From: Akkermansia muciniphila | Lineage (GTDB): Bacteria > Verrucomicrobiota > Verrucomicrobiia > Verrucomicrobiales > Akkermansiaceae | Direction: 5' to 3' | DNA: 64,000 bases | Assembly: GCA_945890645.1 (NCBI GenBank) | Contig: CAMDCV010000019.1 | Span: 16,640 to 80,639, forward strand | Notes under the pieces: model-generated | Told to the model about the DNA's origin: nothing | What the model saw: the letters and a program-made list of their open reading frames with translations, nothing else | Database searches by the model: none | Position numbers and translations under genes: made by a program | Part shown: one piece after another, positions 9,057 to 17,233 of the stretch | How positions within the stretch are numbered: the stretch's first letter is position 1 | How the letters are laid out: each line of letters begins with the position of its first letter

Positions 9057-9125
9057 TTAATCGAGGTTGTGAAGTTCTCCTTCACGGAATTGCGCTAGGA
9101 TGTCGTGAATCGTGATTTCTGCCAT
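9057..9125 (-). other. Very short ORF, possible N-terminal remnant of a restriction helicase
   Basis: A 22-codon ORF (MAEITIHDILAQFREGELHN, then LD) ends 38 bases before res. Its start resembles, from memory, the N-termini of large restriction helicases that begin with ITIHDILAQFRE. It may be the remnant of a lost gene or an upstream leader peptide. No ribosome-binding motif is visible. Confidence 0.3.
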
Positions 9126-9164
9126 GAGATATGACGGAAGTTAGGGAAAGGAATCTGCGGGTAA

Positions 9165-9209
9165 AGAAAAAAACCCCGCGCCCGGAAGGGTGGTTTCCAA
9201 GCGCGGGGT
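9165..9209 (-). terminator. Rho-independent terminator between the 235-residue gene and res
   Basis: Read on the minus strand, CCCCGCGC (9208-9201) pairs with GCGCGGGG (9181-9174) and is followed by a run of Ts (9173-9166). It ends the transcript of the gene at 9222-9929 and so separates it from the restriction-modification genes. Confidence 0.85.
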
Positions 9210-9221
9210 GAATAAGATCGT

Positions 9222-9929
9222 TTACGTTGTCGGCGGGGTGGGCTGCGGGGCGGAACCGCCGAGGTCGCGGATGATGCGGGCGGCGGACCAGGCATTGGCG
9301 AAGGCGGTGCCAGCTTCGGTTTTGCGGAAGCGGGGGACGAGGCGATCCATCTTCTTCAGAAGCTGGCTCACTTCGCGGAACTTGGGCCGCAGGGTGACGG
9401 TCAAGGAACGTCGCTTGGAAATCGCCAAGGAGGGATCGGCGGTGATTTTCTCGAAGTCGCCGAGTTCTTTGTCGAGCTGGGTGGCATCGGCGGCGGTTAG
9501 GTCGTACTCGGCGAGGGCGGTCGCATCGGTGTCGAGGGCCTCGGTGAGTTTCTGGTGGAGGACGCGGGCTTTGGCGATGAGTTCGGAGTCGCGCAGGTCC
9601 TGCCAGGAGCTGAGCGAGAGGTCGATGTGGGCGGCATCGCCGTCGCGGCCGTTTTCCTCATACCAATCGACGAGGGTTTGGCTGATATCGTAGGCGATGT
9701 TTTCTAGCTCAGCTTCCTCGCGGGCTTTGGTTTCGGCGTAGCCGGTGGTGGCGAGTTGCTGGGCGGCGATGAGGTCGGTGAGCGCGTTGACCATGGGGCC
9801 GAGTTGGGCGGCGCGGGCGGTGAACGGGAGTGGTTTTTGGTTTTTCCATGTGCCTAGATACTCAGGGCTTTCCAGCAGCTTGAGCACCGTGAGGAACATG
9901 TTGTGGCGGTTGGCGTAGTCGTCTTGCAT
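9222..9929 (-). CDS. Conserved helical protein of unknown function
   Basis: The 235-residue protein looks almost wholly alpha-helical, with long charged stretches such as AETKAREEAELENIAYDISQ and a C-terminal segment FANAWSAARIIRDLGG before a short proline-rich tail. I recall similar proteins of unknown function in Bacteroidota and Verrucomicrobiota. There is no signal peptide and no membrane segment. It has its own terminator, so it is a separate transcription unit. The 21-bp tandem-repeat array begins about 60 bases upstream of its start codon, exactly where its promoter would be expected, which may link the two. Confidence 0.75.
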   Translation of the reverse strand: MQDDYANRHNMFLTVLKLLESPEYLGTWKNQKPLPFTARAAQLGPMVNALTDLIAAQQLATTGYAETKAREEAELENIAYDISQTLVDWYEENGRDGDAAHIDLSLSSWQDLRDSELIAKARVLHQKLTEALDTDATALAEYDLTAADATQLDKELGDFEKITADPSLAISKRRSLTVTLRPKFREVSQLLKKMDRLVPRFRKTEAGTAFANAWSAARIIRDLGGSAPQPTPPTT

Positions 9930-9987
9930 GGTAGTTTTGTTTATTTGTTATGTTTTGTTTGTTTCTTCTTTTGGGGGAAGGTGGTCA

Positions 9988-10302
9988 AAGTGCCCGTACC
10001 AAGGACCTAAATGGTCGTACCAGACAACTAAATGGTCGTAACAGGCACTTAAATGGTCGTACCAGACACCTAAATGGTCGTACCAGGCACCTAAATGGTC
10101 GTACCAGGCACCTAAATGGTCGTACCAGACACCTAAACGGTCGTACCAGACACCTAAATGGTCGTACCAGGCACCTAAATGGTCGTACCAGGCACTTAAA
10201 TGGTCGTACCAGGCACTTAAATGGTCGTAACAGGCACTTAAACGGTCGTACCAGCCACCGAAGTGACCGTACCAGCCACGGAAGTGGCAGTACCGAGAAA
10301 AT
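9988..10302. repeat. Tandem array of 21-bp repeats
   Basis: Fifteen contiguous 21-base units run from 9988 to 10302. Units 10009 to 10260 are nearly identical (consensus AAATGGTCGTACCAG, then R-C-A-C-Y-T), and the outer units at both ends are degenerate. Each unit contains the imperfect palindrome TGGT-CGT-ACCA. Variation is limited to a few positions (4, 12, 16 and 20 of the unit). The 21-base period equals two helical turns, so sites would lie on one face of the DNA. There are no spacers, so it is not CRISPR. Being a multiple of three, it stays open in several frames on both strands, which creates long spurious ORFs. Confidence 0.95.
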
Positions 10303-10697
10303 GAGGTGCCGCTCCCTAGTGTAAGATTCGAGACAAGTGGCACGTTGCCTAAGCTGAATGCATTCACCTAAAGTCACGGAACGAGGTTTTCCAGCTCCAA
10401 GCGTGCGATGGGGCCATGTGTGCGCGTAAAATGACGGTTGAGCGACCACAATTTTCCGTAATGTAATTCCATTCATTAGCAATTTACGGAGTATCTGTCG
10501 AATGGAAAAAGAAAAAGAAAAAGATTTCCAACTTGAGTCATGCACTGGTTGCTAACTCTTTAAGATGGTAAGTCATGATATTCCAAAGTTGTTTCATTTT
10601 CATTCTTGTGAAATGTGCGAGATCCCGAACAAAAGGAGATTGTGATTTTTGCCAAAATCGTTAGTGTTTGCTGCTGAACCATGAATCCTCTGATCCT
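10303..10697. other. Gene-free stretch after the repeat array
   Basis: No convincing gene is present in these 395 bases. They contain a short run of three GAAAAA units (10505-10522) and otherwise AT-rich sequence. A minus-strand ORF at 10560-10802 overlaps the start of the next gene and has no protein-like features. Confidence 0.6.
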
Positions 10698-11057
10698 ATG
10701 AGCCTTTTCGATTTTTTCTTTCCTGAGATCGCGCAAGCAAGCCATCTTCGTCGTATTGCCGATGCGGCATCGATGGGGAACACGCAAGCGCGAATCTCTC
10801 AATCACGGAGTCAACAGCAGCGTTCCTCTTCCGAGAAAAGAATTCAAGAACTGGAAGCCGAGGTTGCTCAATTGACCATCGTCATGGAGGCATTGATTGA
10901 GAAACTATCGGACAATTCCGGAGTCACGCGTGAGCAACTAGCGGCTAAGATTTTTGAGATTGATCGCAGAGATGGCGTTGTCGATGGCAGAGTCACCCCA
11001 CAACAGCCTGTGGAGGAACCAAAGAAAGGTCCCAATTTCCAATTCCCATCATCGTGA
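10698..11057 (+). CDS. Small coiled-coil protein
   Basis: The 119-residue protein has a polar, serine- and glutamine-rich middle and a predicted coiled coil (SSSEKRIQELEAEVAQLTIV, near residues 45-65), then a segment with REQLAAKIFEIDRRDG and a proline-rich tail. The ATG at 10698 is preferred over an upstream TTG, because MSLFDFFFPEIAQ looks like a natural start. The function is unknown. The next small gene begins about 50 bases downstream and may be co-transcribed. Confidence 0.6.
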   Translation: MSLFDFFFPEIAQASHLRRIADAASMGNTQARISQSRSQQQRSSSEKRIQELEAEVAQLTIVMEALIEKLSDNSGVTREQLAAKIFEIDRRDGVVDGRVTPQQPVEEPKKGPNFQFPSS

Positions 11058-11106
11058 CATAGAATTGATCACGTCGAGCCCAATGCCATCCACTTCGAAC
11101 CAAATC

Positions 11107-11349
11107 ATGAACACACCACCTCCCTTGCCCGCCGATGCGATTGGCAGCACGACAAATCCCATCAAGCGTGCTGTTTTTAATGAAAGCCTGCGGGCAAGAC
11201 TGGGTGAGGTGAGTTTTGATTTTTCGCTGATCGACAAGAGCCAGCAGAAAGCCGAAGACTGGATCAATCTCAATCCACAAATCGAGATCGTGCAGATTCA
11301 GACATTTCATTCCTCACTTCATGGGATCACCGTCGTGTGGTATCGCTGA
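11107..11349 (+). CDS. Small hypothetical protein
   Basis: The 80-residue protein begins MNTPPPLPADAIGS and ends SLHGITVVWYR. It has no recognised domain. Its C-terminal half has the alternating pattern of a small mixed alpha/beta fold (ARLGEVSFDFSLIDKSQQKA, then IEIVQIQTFHSSL). An in-frame ATG at 11083 would add eight residues; no ribosome-binding motif decides between them. Codon use is similar to the neighbouring genes. Confidence 0.5.
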   Translation: MNTPPPLPADAIGSTTNPIKRAVFNESLRARLGEVSFDFSLIDKSQQKAEDWINLNPQIEIVQIQTFHSSLHGITVVWYR

Positions 11350-11433
11350 ATGCCTGATTCCAAAGATTCGATTTTTCTCGATTTGGGAAGGGGCTTCCGT
11401 ACCATAGTGCTATGAGAAGTTTATTTCACAGGT

Positions 11434-12846
11434 ATGAGTCGCATGAGGCCGGCGTCTGAAGACAACCGATTGGGTTGGAGAAAACTGCGTCGCTTCACGC
11501 GGATGCGTGTGCCTGTGGCGGTGCTGTGGGTTTTAGGATTCTGGTGGCTATGGGGCATTGTGGACGGCTACAACAGGCCACGCCATGGCGGGCTGGTATT
11601 TGATTCAGCTATGCAGGAAGCGAAATTGCAGGCATGGGATCGGCTGCATCGACTCAATGCCGTGCTAGAAAATCGCCCGGCGTGGGAAAAATGGCTGCTG
11701 AGTTATCAAGATCCGGCTGTTCTCGGCCGCCAGGCATACGACTCTCTCAACGAACTTGCGGAACAAAATCAACTGGATTCACGAGGACTTTCGGCCATGG
11801 CCACTTTGAATCAGCAATGGCAATTCACGAAAGACATGCCGGATGGAACGTTGGAACCACTCATCGCGGAAAGTTTTTCACCGTCGAAAATGAATGTGCA
11901 ACATTGGCGGGAATGGGAACAGCGCCTTGGTAGCGAAAATGCGCTGTGGTGGGATGTCACCCAGGGAGAAAAAATTGCGCATGCGAATGAGATCTACGAC
12001 CTCGATGATGAAATCGCTGCGCAACGACTGAAAAACGAGAGCCTGTATCAACGGACCATGCTGGCGAATTGTGGCGCTTATGGATTGTTTCTCGCTGGGC
12101 TTTGTCTTGTGCCGAAGGGCTTGAGGGGACTGCGGCGGTCATTGCAAAGTGTGCGCACGAGTAACGTGGTGCGCTATCCCGCACGCATCTCGCTGACCTT
12201 GCTTGGCACGTTGCTATTCGGCGCGGAAATGCTGAATAACTACTGGGTGACTGCTGCGACGACACTAGGCGCAGAATGGACTGGGCAGTGGTGGTGGGAA
12301 ATGAGCATTGATACGCTGTGGCGCTTGATCCCAGCGACGGCGATCTTATGGATTTTGTATCGCAAGCCGGCATGGGTGGCGCGATCATCTGAACTCTTAC
12401 GGCGCCCGCAGTGGACCATCATCCTCGCACTGTATGCACTGCTCTTGATCGCCGACTTTGTGCTTTTCGGCTTCATGCAGCAGTTTGAGACACTGGATCC
12501 CACGGAACATTTGGACGCGATGGAAAAAGGCTGGATGGGATTGGTGTATGGGTTGATTTCCGCCTGCCTGATGGCACCGCTGGCAGAGGAATTCATTTAT
12601 CGAGGCTTCTTGTTTCGCGGCTTGTTGCACAAGTGTGGGTTCGCGATCGCGGCGGGGCTTTCCTCGATCATCTTCGCAGTTTCGCATTTTTATGATGTGT
12701 ATGGCACCATCAGCGTCGGGCTGTTTGGTGCGGCATCGGCCCTGCTGTATCTGGCCACGCGATCGCTGACGAATGCGATTCTTTTGCATGCACTCTACAA
12801 TTTGACCATCACCGTGCCAATGTGGATGTTGTATCATTCGCCCTGA
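11434..12846 (+). CDS. CPBP family intramembrane metalloprotease
   Basis: The 470-residue membrane protein carries the CPBP (CAAX protease/bacteriocin-processing, formerly Abi) domain in its C-terminal third. The motif EExxxR appears in LAEEFIYRGFLFR, the second motif FxxxH in IIFAVSHFYD, and the third HxxxN in LLHALYNLTI; these residues bind zinc and catalyse proteolysis within the membrane. Before it come one N-terminal membrane segment, a long periplasmic or cytoplasmic helical region (about residues 45-205) and several more membrane helices. The long N-terminal extension is more than the minimal domain needs. Substrates are unknown. Confidence 0.88.
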   Translation: MSRMRPASEDNRLGWRKLRRFTRMRVPVAVLWVLGFWWLWGIVDGYNRPRHGGLVFDSAMQEAKLQAWDRLHRLNAVLENRPAWEKWLLSYQDPAVLGRQAYDSLNELAEQNQLDSRGLSAMATLNQQWQFTKDMPDGTLEPLIAESFSPSKMNVQHWREWEQRLGSENALWWDVTQGEKIAHANEIYDLDDEIAAQRLKNESLYQRTMLANCGAYGLFLAGLCLVPKGLRGLRRSLQSVRTSNVVRYPARISLTLLGTLLFGAEMLNNYWVTAATTLGAEWTGQWWWEMSIDTLWRLIPATAILWILYRKPAWVARSSELLRRPQWTIILALYALLLIADFVLFGFMQQFETLDPTEHLDAMEKGWMGLVYGLISACLMAPLAEEFIYRGFLFRGLLHKCGFAIAAGLSSIIFAVSHFYDVYGTISVGLFGAASALLYLATRSLTNAILLHALYNLTITVPMWMLYHSP

Positions 12847-12941
12847 TAACCACGCATATCTTGCGGTTTAAGCATAAATTCTGCTGAGAAAATGCAAAGC
12901 GACGCCGAGCCGCAGGCAAAAATCCGCACTACTGTATCGCC

Positions 12942-14357
12942 ATGGCAAGTGCAGGACCGAAGCAACCGAATCTCGACTCGGTGACGACCATCAATCGCGA
13001 TGGATCGCACTACGTGTTGCATCCAGCTGATGTCAGTGGTCGCTTCACGAAATACCGCCGTCTGTTTGGCACATTGTTATTGGCAGTGTATGTGTTGCTG
13101 CCGTGGATTCCCATCAACGGCGCACCGGCGGTCTTTCTGGATGTGGAAAACCGCCGTTTCCACATCATCGGGCTAACCTTGATCCCGCAGGACTTATGGG
13201 TGATGTTTTTCGCGATCACGGGACTGGGCTTTGCACTGTTCTGCGTAACCGCTTTGTTAGGTCGCTTGTGGTGCGGCTGGGCCTGCCCTTACACGGTGTT
13301 TCTGGAGCATGTGTTTCGTCGGATCGAACGTCTCATCGATGGCGATGGTCCCGCGCGCCGATTGCTCGATGCCGCACCCTGGACACGGGTAAAAATCATC
13401 AAGCGTGTGATCAAACAAAGCCTGTATGTCATCAGCGCGGCACTGATCGCTCATGTCTTCATGTCGTATTTCGTTTCGTTAGAGCGACTGTATTCTTACG
13501 TCAAAGAAGGCCCCATGGCGCATGCGACGGTGTTCACGTTCGTGACCGTGCTGACAGGCATTTTGTGGTTCAGCTTTAGCATGTTTCGCGAGCAGTTCTG
13601 CATCTTGATGTGTCCATACGGTCGTCTGCAAAGCGCACTCACTGATGACGATACGATCATCATCGGCTACGATGAACTGCGCGGTGAACCACGTGGGCCA
13701 AAAGGAAAAACCAGCGGCGCGTGCATCGACTGCCGCCGCTGCATTACTGTTTGCCCGACGGGCATCGATATCCGCAATGGTTTGCAGCTTGAATGCATCG
13801 GCTGCTCCGCATGCATCGATGCCTGCGATGCGATCATGGACAAGGTTGATCAGCCACGGGGTTTGATCCGCTATGATTCGCTCAATGGCCTCACAAAGAA
13901 AAAAAAGCGTATTTTACGTCCGCGCATTTTTGCCTATATGGCATTGGCGGTTCTAGGTCTCGGTGTATTAACCGTGATCGCCAGCACGCGCGCGCGGCCC
14001 TACACCGCTGAATTCAGTCGCATGCGGGGAGCTCCTTATTATGTCGATGGCAGCATGGTGCGAAATCATTTTCAGTTTCGGATTCTCAACAAACGCAATC
14101 AACCGGCCAAAATTACTGTCGAGCTGCTCAATGCGCCTAAAGGTTTTGCTCTTTCCGCCGGCAGCGAAGCGATTGAAATCCCCGCCCTTGGCGAAACCAA
14201 GCGCACGGCGGTAGTGATCGTACCTCATGCGGACTACACCGGACGCTGCGAGATTGAATTTCTCATTCGAGCCGAGCCCGGTGATGTGCAGTTTGTGGAA
14301 ACCATTCCCTTTCTCGGTCCCGACCCTCGCACCTTACAATCTCCCGAATCACACTAA
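12942..14357 (+). CDS. ccoG: Cytochrome c oxidase accessory protein CcoG (FixG/RdxA)
   Basis: CcoG is a membrane protein with two iron-sulfur clusters needed for assembly of cbb3-type cytochrome oxidase, where it handles copper. The 471-residue product has membrane helices in the first 220 residues, the motifs CGWACP (111-116) and CPYG (224-227), and two ferredoxin-type cluster motifs (cysteines 261, 264, 267, 271 and 285, 288, 291, 295). After a last membrane helix, an Ig-like C-terminal domain (about 345-471) follows, as is usual in this family. Two genes downstream fit the same role, but the oxidase subunit genes ccoN, ccoO and ccoP are not in the window. Confidence 0.95.
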   Translation: MASAGPKQPNLDSVTTINRDGSHYVLHPADVSGRFTKYRRLFGTLLLAVYVLLPWIPINGAPAVFLDVENRRFHIIGLTLIPQDLWVMFFAITGLGFALFCVTALLGRLWCGWACPYTVFLEHVFRRIERLIDGDGPARRLLDAAPWTRVKIIKRVIKQSLYVISAALIAHVFMSYFVSLERLYSYVKEGPMAHATVFTFVTVLTGILWFSFSMFREQFCILMCPYGRLQSALTDDDTIIIGYDELRGEPRGPKGKTSGACIDCRRCITVCPTGIDIRNGLQLECIGCSACIDACDAIMDKVDQPRGLIRYDSLNGLTKKKKRILRPRIFAYMALAVLGLGVLTVIASTRARPYTAEFSRMRGAPYYVDGSMVRNHFQFRILNKRNQPAKITVELLNAPKGFALSAGSEAIEIPALGETKRTAVVIVPHADYTGRCEIEFLIRAEPGDVQFVETIPFLGPDPRTLQSPESH

Positions 14358-14379
14358 CTTATTACCCAATCTAACCATC

Positions 14380-14520
14380 ATGAACTCGTCCTTCCTCAAT
14401 CGTCATCCTTGGATCTACATCGTCTTGGCCTTTGTTTTGTTGATCAGCGCTTGGTCCGCCTTGATTACTTTAGCGGTCAAAAATTCTCCCGAGACCATCG
14501 AAGTCATGCACCAGAAATAA
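14380..14520 (+). CDS. Small membrane protein in the ccoG cluster
   Basis: The 46-residue protein has one membrane helix (IYIVLAFVLLISAWSALITL) and a short polar tail. It lies between ccoG and the TauE/SafE-like gene, with gaps of 22 and 3 bases, so it is part of the same operon. By position and shape it recalls small cbb3 assembly proteins such as CcoS or the membrane part of FixH, but no diagnostic motif is present. Confidence 0.7.
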   Translation: MNSSFLNRHPWIYIVLAFVLLISAWSALITLAVKNSPETIEVMHQK

Positions 14521-14523
14521 CTC

Positions 14524-15234
14524 ATGGAAATCACCACCATCACTGGTGCCTTGCTTGCGGGCCTCGTCACCAGCCTGCACTGTGCGGGCATGTGCGGACC
14601 GATCGCCTGCGGTGTCGGCACCCTCGCGAAAACCGAGGGCGAGCGCATGACGGCTGCTACTCTGTATCATGGGGGTCGCTTGTTTTCCTATGGAGTGATC
14701 GGCGCGATCTGCGGTAGCCTCGGCAAGCAACCACTGCAATGGTTCTTTGATTCACCCGCGGTGCTCTTGCCCTGGGCCTTAGTTGTGGCGCTGGTTCTAT
14801 CGGCCTTTGGTCTGGATAAAAAAATCCCGCGCCCAGCCATCCTCAATCGCTTCACCGCTCGCGCCCGTTTTCAAACGAAACGCTTTTCCACACTCGGTGC
14901 GGCATCGATGATGGGTTTGCTGACTCCGCTATTACCTTGCGGCCCACTCTATCTGGTATTCGGCGTAGCATTACTCTCAGGATCACCCGCGAAAGGGGCG
15001 GAGTTTACTCTCGCCTTCGGGCTCGGCACCGTGCCGCTTTTGTGGCTCGCGCAACATCAGTTCCATAAATTCCGCGCCAAGGTCAAACCGATCACGATGC
15101 AGCGTCTGCAACGCGGACTCGCGATCACGACGGCCGTAGTCATGGCGTGGCGATTGCATGACACACTGCCGTTCACGACCGCTGCGCAAGAAAAGCCCGC
15201 CGATGCATTGCCGAGTTGCTGTCACGGCGAATAA
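14524..15234 (+). CDS. Sulfite exporter TauE/SafE-like (DsbD_2) membrane protein
   Basis: The 236-residue protein has about six membrane helices and the conserved pattern LVTSLHCAGMCGPIA near residues 14-28, plus LTPLLPCGPLYLV around residue 140. This matches the DsbD-like membrane proteins often encoded in cbb3 oxidase clusters, thought to help metal or redox supply during oxidase maturation. It ends in a cysteine- and histidine-containing tail (SCCHGE) that could bind metal. It starts three bases after the previous gene. The exact substrate is unknown. Confidence 0.85.
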   Translation: MEITTITGALLAGLVTSLHCAGMCGPIACGVGTLAKTEGERMTAATLYHGGRLFSYGVIGAICGSLGKQPLQWFFDSPAVLLPWALVVALVLSAFGLDKKIPRPAILNRFTARARFQTKRFSTLGAASMMGLLTPLLPCGPLYLVFGVALLSGSPAKGAEFTLAFGLGTVPLLWLAQHQFHKFRAKVKPITMQRLQRGLAITTAVVMAWRLHDTLPFTTAAQEKPADALPSCCHGE

Positions 15235-15246
15235 TGTGCCTGCGCA

Positions 15247-15864
15247 TCATTTTTTCGGCCGCGCCTCTGAGGCTTTGGCGTCTTTCATCGGCACCGGCCC
15301 AAAGCCCACAATGCGCTTGGGATTTCCCGCTGCGGGGACCTTGAAATCAACGATACCGAATCCCGTCAGAACCTTTCCTCGATACGATCTACCTTCACTG
15401 GCTCCGATCATGATTTGTCGTCCATCCGCTTTCTCCTTGCCAAGATACAGGTGCACGTGACTGATTTCCTCACCTTCGCGAGCCCAGAAAATCAGATCGC
15501 CGGGCCGCAGTTTTTGATAGATAGGATGAGACATTTCCCGTGCCGCATTGGGAACTACGACAAATGTAGTAGTTTTAGACAGCCATCCATGCATCGCCGC
15601 CGAACTACGCGGTGGTGTGACCCCGACGAGCCCGAGTAAATACGTGACGGCGCCCGAACAATCCATTCCCTCGTTGGGGCTCTCGGCACCAGTTTTGTAT
15701 GGCACCTTCGGGTGCGCATCCGCCGCCGCAAGAGATCGTTCCAGCAAGGTCTTCGTCGCCGGAGCCAAATCCTTCGGCCAATCCATCTCTGGTGCCGCCC
15801 ACGCCAACGTGGTAAGCATCCACCCCATCCATACCTTCAAAAAGAATTTCACAGCACTTAGCAT
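15247..15864 (-). CDS. Secreted NlpC/P60-type cysteine peptidase
   Basis: The 205-residue protein starts with a signal peptide (MLSAVKFFLKVWMGWM, cleavage probably after AWA) and carries an NlpC/P60 domain, usually a peptidoglycan endopeptidase. The catalytic cysteine is in MDCSGAVTYLL and the histidine in ISHVHLYLG; RPGDLIFW is also typical. The ATG at 15864 is chosen because it puts the signal peptide at the N-terminus; a longer reading frame begins five codons earlier. It is convergent with the TauE/SafE-like gene, with only 12 bases between. Confidence 0.88.
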   Translation of the reverse strand: MLSAVKFFLKVWMGWMLTTLAWAAPEMDWPKDLAPATKTLLERSLAAADAHPKVPYKTGAESPNEGMDCSGAVTYLLGLVGVTPPRSSAAMHGWLSKTTTFVVVPNAAREMSHPIYQKLRPGDLIFWAREGEEISHVHLYLGKEKADGRQIMIGASEGRSYRGKVLTGFGIVDFKVPAAGNPKRIVGFGPVPMKDAKASEARPKK

Positions 15865-15937
15865 ACAGCCTTGAGGCAATATCCCAACTAGAATTTTGCC
15901 ATGTGGCCCCTCAACAGCTCGTAGACCATGAATAAAT

Positions 15938-15972
15938 TTGACAGAAATATTGCATTTGCTATATTTCTGTCA
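15938..15972 (+). promoter_or_regulatory. Promoter and overlapping operator of the toxin-antitoxin genes
   Basis: TTGACA (15938-15943) and TATATT (15960-15965) form a near-consensus sigma-70 promoter with a 16-base spacer. A perfect 12-base inverted repeat, TGACAGAAATAT (15939-15950) and ATATTTCTGTCA (15961-15972), covers both boxes. Transcription would start about seven bases after the -10 box, at or next to the A of the antitoxin ATG (15972), so the mRNA is probably leaderless. The palindrome is the natural operator for the ribbon-helix-helix antitoxin. Confidence 0.82.
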
Positions 15973-16244
15973 TGCAAACCACGTTACGAATCGATGACAA
16001 AATTTACCGCGAGGCGAAGGCGGAAGCGGCTCGCCAGGGTATGACGATGACTCGTTTCTTGGAAGAGGCATTACAAGCCCGGCTGCAACGCGAAAAATCA
16101 GCTCCAAGAGAGACACATGTTTTCCGCGTGCATCAATCCCATGAATCCGACAATCGCCCATGGAGTGAAATCCTTCGGTTAGCAGAAGAGGAACAGTTGG
16201 CCCATGATGCCGCCAAACTCGGAATTCGCAACCCTACCGAGTAA
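15972..16244 (+). CDS. Ribbon-helix-helix antitoxin
   Basis: The 90-residue protein begins with a ribbon-helix-helix DNA-binding domain (MQTTLRIDDKIYREAKAEAA, then RQGMTMTRFLEEALQARL), as in CopG-type antitoxins that repress their own operon. The C-terminal half is acidic (WSEILRLAEEEQL) and should wrap the toxin. Its TAA overlaps the ATG of the PIN-domain toxin by one base (TAATG), which is typical of toxin-antitoxin pairs. The start codon lies at the end of the operator palindrome. Confidence 0.9.
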   Translation: MQTTLRIDDKIYREAKAEAARQGMTMTRFLEEALQARLQREKSAPRETHVFRVHQSHESDNRPWSEILRLAEEEQLAHDAAKLGIRNPTE

Positions 16245-16687
16245 TGCCTCTTTACCTTCCCGACGCGAATGTTCTGATCCATGCCTTGCGCGAGGCTTCC
16301 GTCGAGCATGCCGCCTGCCGCCGCTGGCTCATGGACACGGCTGCTGCAGAAGACGATATTGGACTTTGCGAATTAGTAGAAGTCGCTTTTTTGCGCATTA
16401 CCACTTTGCCCAAGCTGCGGATTGTGCCCATGGCGGAAGCGCTTGGTTTTTGGCAAGATGATCTATGGACTTATCCTCACACGCGTCGGCTCGCCGCAGG
16501 CATTCGCCATGGATCGTTGTTAATGGAAATGATAACGTCGCTGCAACTTTGTGGAAATGACATCAACGATGCATGGCTGGCTGCGTTGGCCATTGAGCAT
16601 CGTGCCACACTCGTGAGCACCGATCGGGGGTTTGCTCGATTTCCGGGGTTGCGATGGCTTAATCCTCTGGACGAAATTCAGAAATAG
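16244..16687 (+). CDS. PIN domain toxin (VapC-like ribonuclease)
   Basis: The 147-residue protein is a PIN-domain endoribonuclease. The acidic metal-binding residues are visible: D7 in LPDANVLIHAL, E43 in CELVEVAFLRI, D106/D109 in GNDINDAWLAALA and D127 in VSTDRGF. VapC-family toxins cut tRNA or other RNA when freed from their antitoxin. It is translationally coupled to the antitoxin gene. It looks intact. Confidence 0.9.
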   Translation: MPLYLPDANVLIHALREASVEHAACRRWLMDTAAAEDDIGLCELVEVAFLRITTLPKLRIVPMAEALGFWQDDLWTYPHTRRLAAGIRHGSLLMEMITSLQLCGNDINDAWLAALAIEHRATLVSTDRGFARFPGLRWLNPLDEIQK

Positions 16688-16743
16688 CTTTTTCTGCCCA
16701 CACATCTTGCCAGCAAACGGAATCGGTCTATGATTCGCCCGTC

Positions 16744-17217
16744 ATGAGTCAACAACCTGCCATTGGAGAAAAGGCCCCGAGCTTCACCGTTGCCGCCATC
16801 GGCGGTGCTTACAAAGAACCGACGATCGTGTCGCTAGCGGATTTTGCCGGTCAGACCGTGGTGCTGTACTTTTATCCGAAGGACGACACGCCCGGCTGCA
16901 CCAAGCAGGCCTGTGCGCTGCGCGATGGTTGGCAGGAAATTTCCGATAAGGCTGTGGTGTTCGGCGTCAGCATCGATCCGATTAAGAGCCATGAGAAGTT
17001 TCTGAAAAAACATACCTTGCCCTTTGCGCTACTCAGTGATGAGGACCACGCACTCGTGGAAAGCTACGGCGTGTGGGTAGAAAAAAGCATGTATGGAAAA
17101 AGCTACATGGGCACCGAGCGCACGACTTTTGTCATCGGTCCGGATGGACGCATCAAAGCGGTTTTCCCCAAGGTCAAGCCCGAGGAACATCTGGCGAAGT
17201 TGTTAGAGTGTCTGTGA
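16744..17217 (+). CDS. bcp: Thiol peroxidase, Bcp/PrxQ family
   Basis: The 157-residue peroxiredoxin reduces hydrogen peroxide and organic peroxides in the cytoplasm. The peroxidatic cysteine C52 and the resolving cysteine C57 lie in YPKDDTPGCTKQACALRDGW, the hallmark of the PrxQ/Bcp group. The length is normal. It stands alone, 57 bases after the toxin gene, and is followed by a palindromic repeat and a convergent gene. Confidence 0.93.
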   Translation: MSQQPAIGEKAPSFTVAAIGGAYKEPTIVSLADFAGQTVVLYFYPKDDTPGCTKQACALRDGWQEISDKAVVFGVSIDPIKSHEKFLKKHTLPFALLSDEDHALVESYGVWVEKSMYGKSYMGTERTTFVIGPDGRIKAVFPKVKPEEHLAKLLECL

Positions 17218-17233
17218 GCTAGCGGCGCAGCCA

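Noticed and set aside
9988..10302. CRISPR array
   Set aside because: The 21-base units are contiguous, with no spacers and no cas genes nearby.
9948..10545. Long ORFs on both strands through the 21-bp array
   Set aside because: They arise because the repeat length is a multiple of three with no stop codon in several frames. The encoded heptapeptide repeats differ by frame and most frames show amino-acid-changing variants.
10560..10802. Minus-strand ORF of 80 codons
   Set aside because: It overlaps a better plus-strand gene and has no conserved-looking features.
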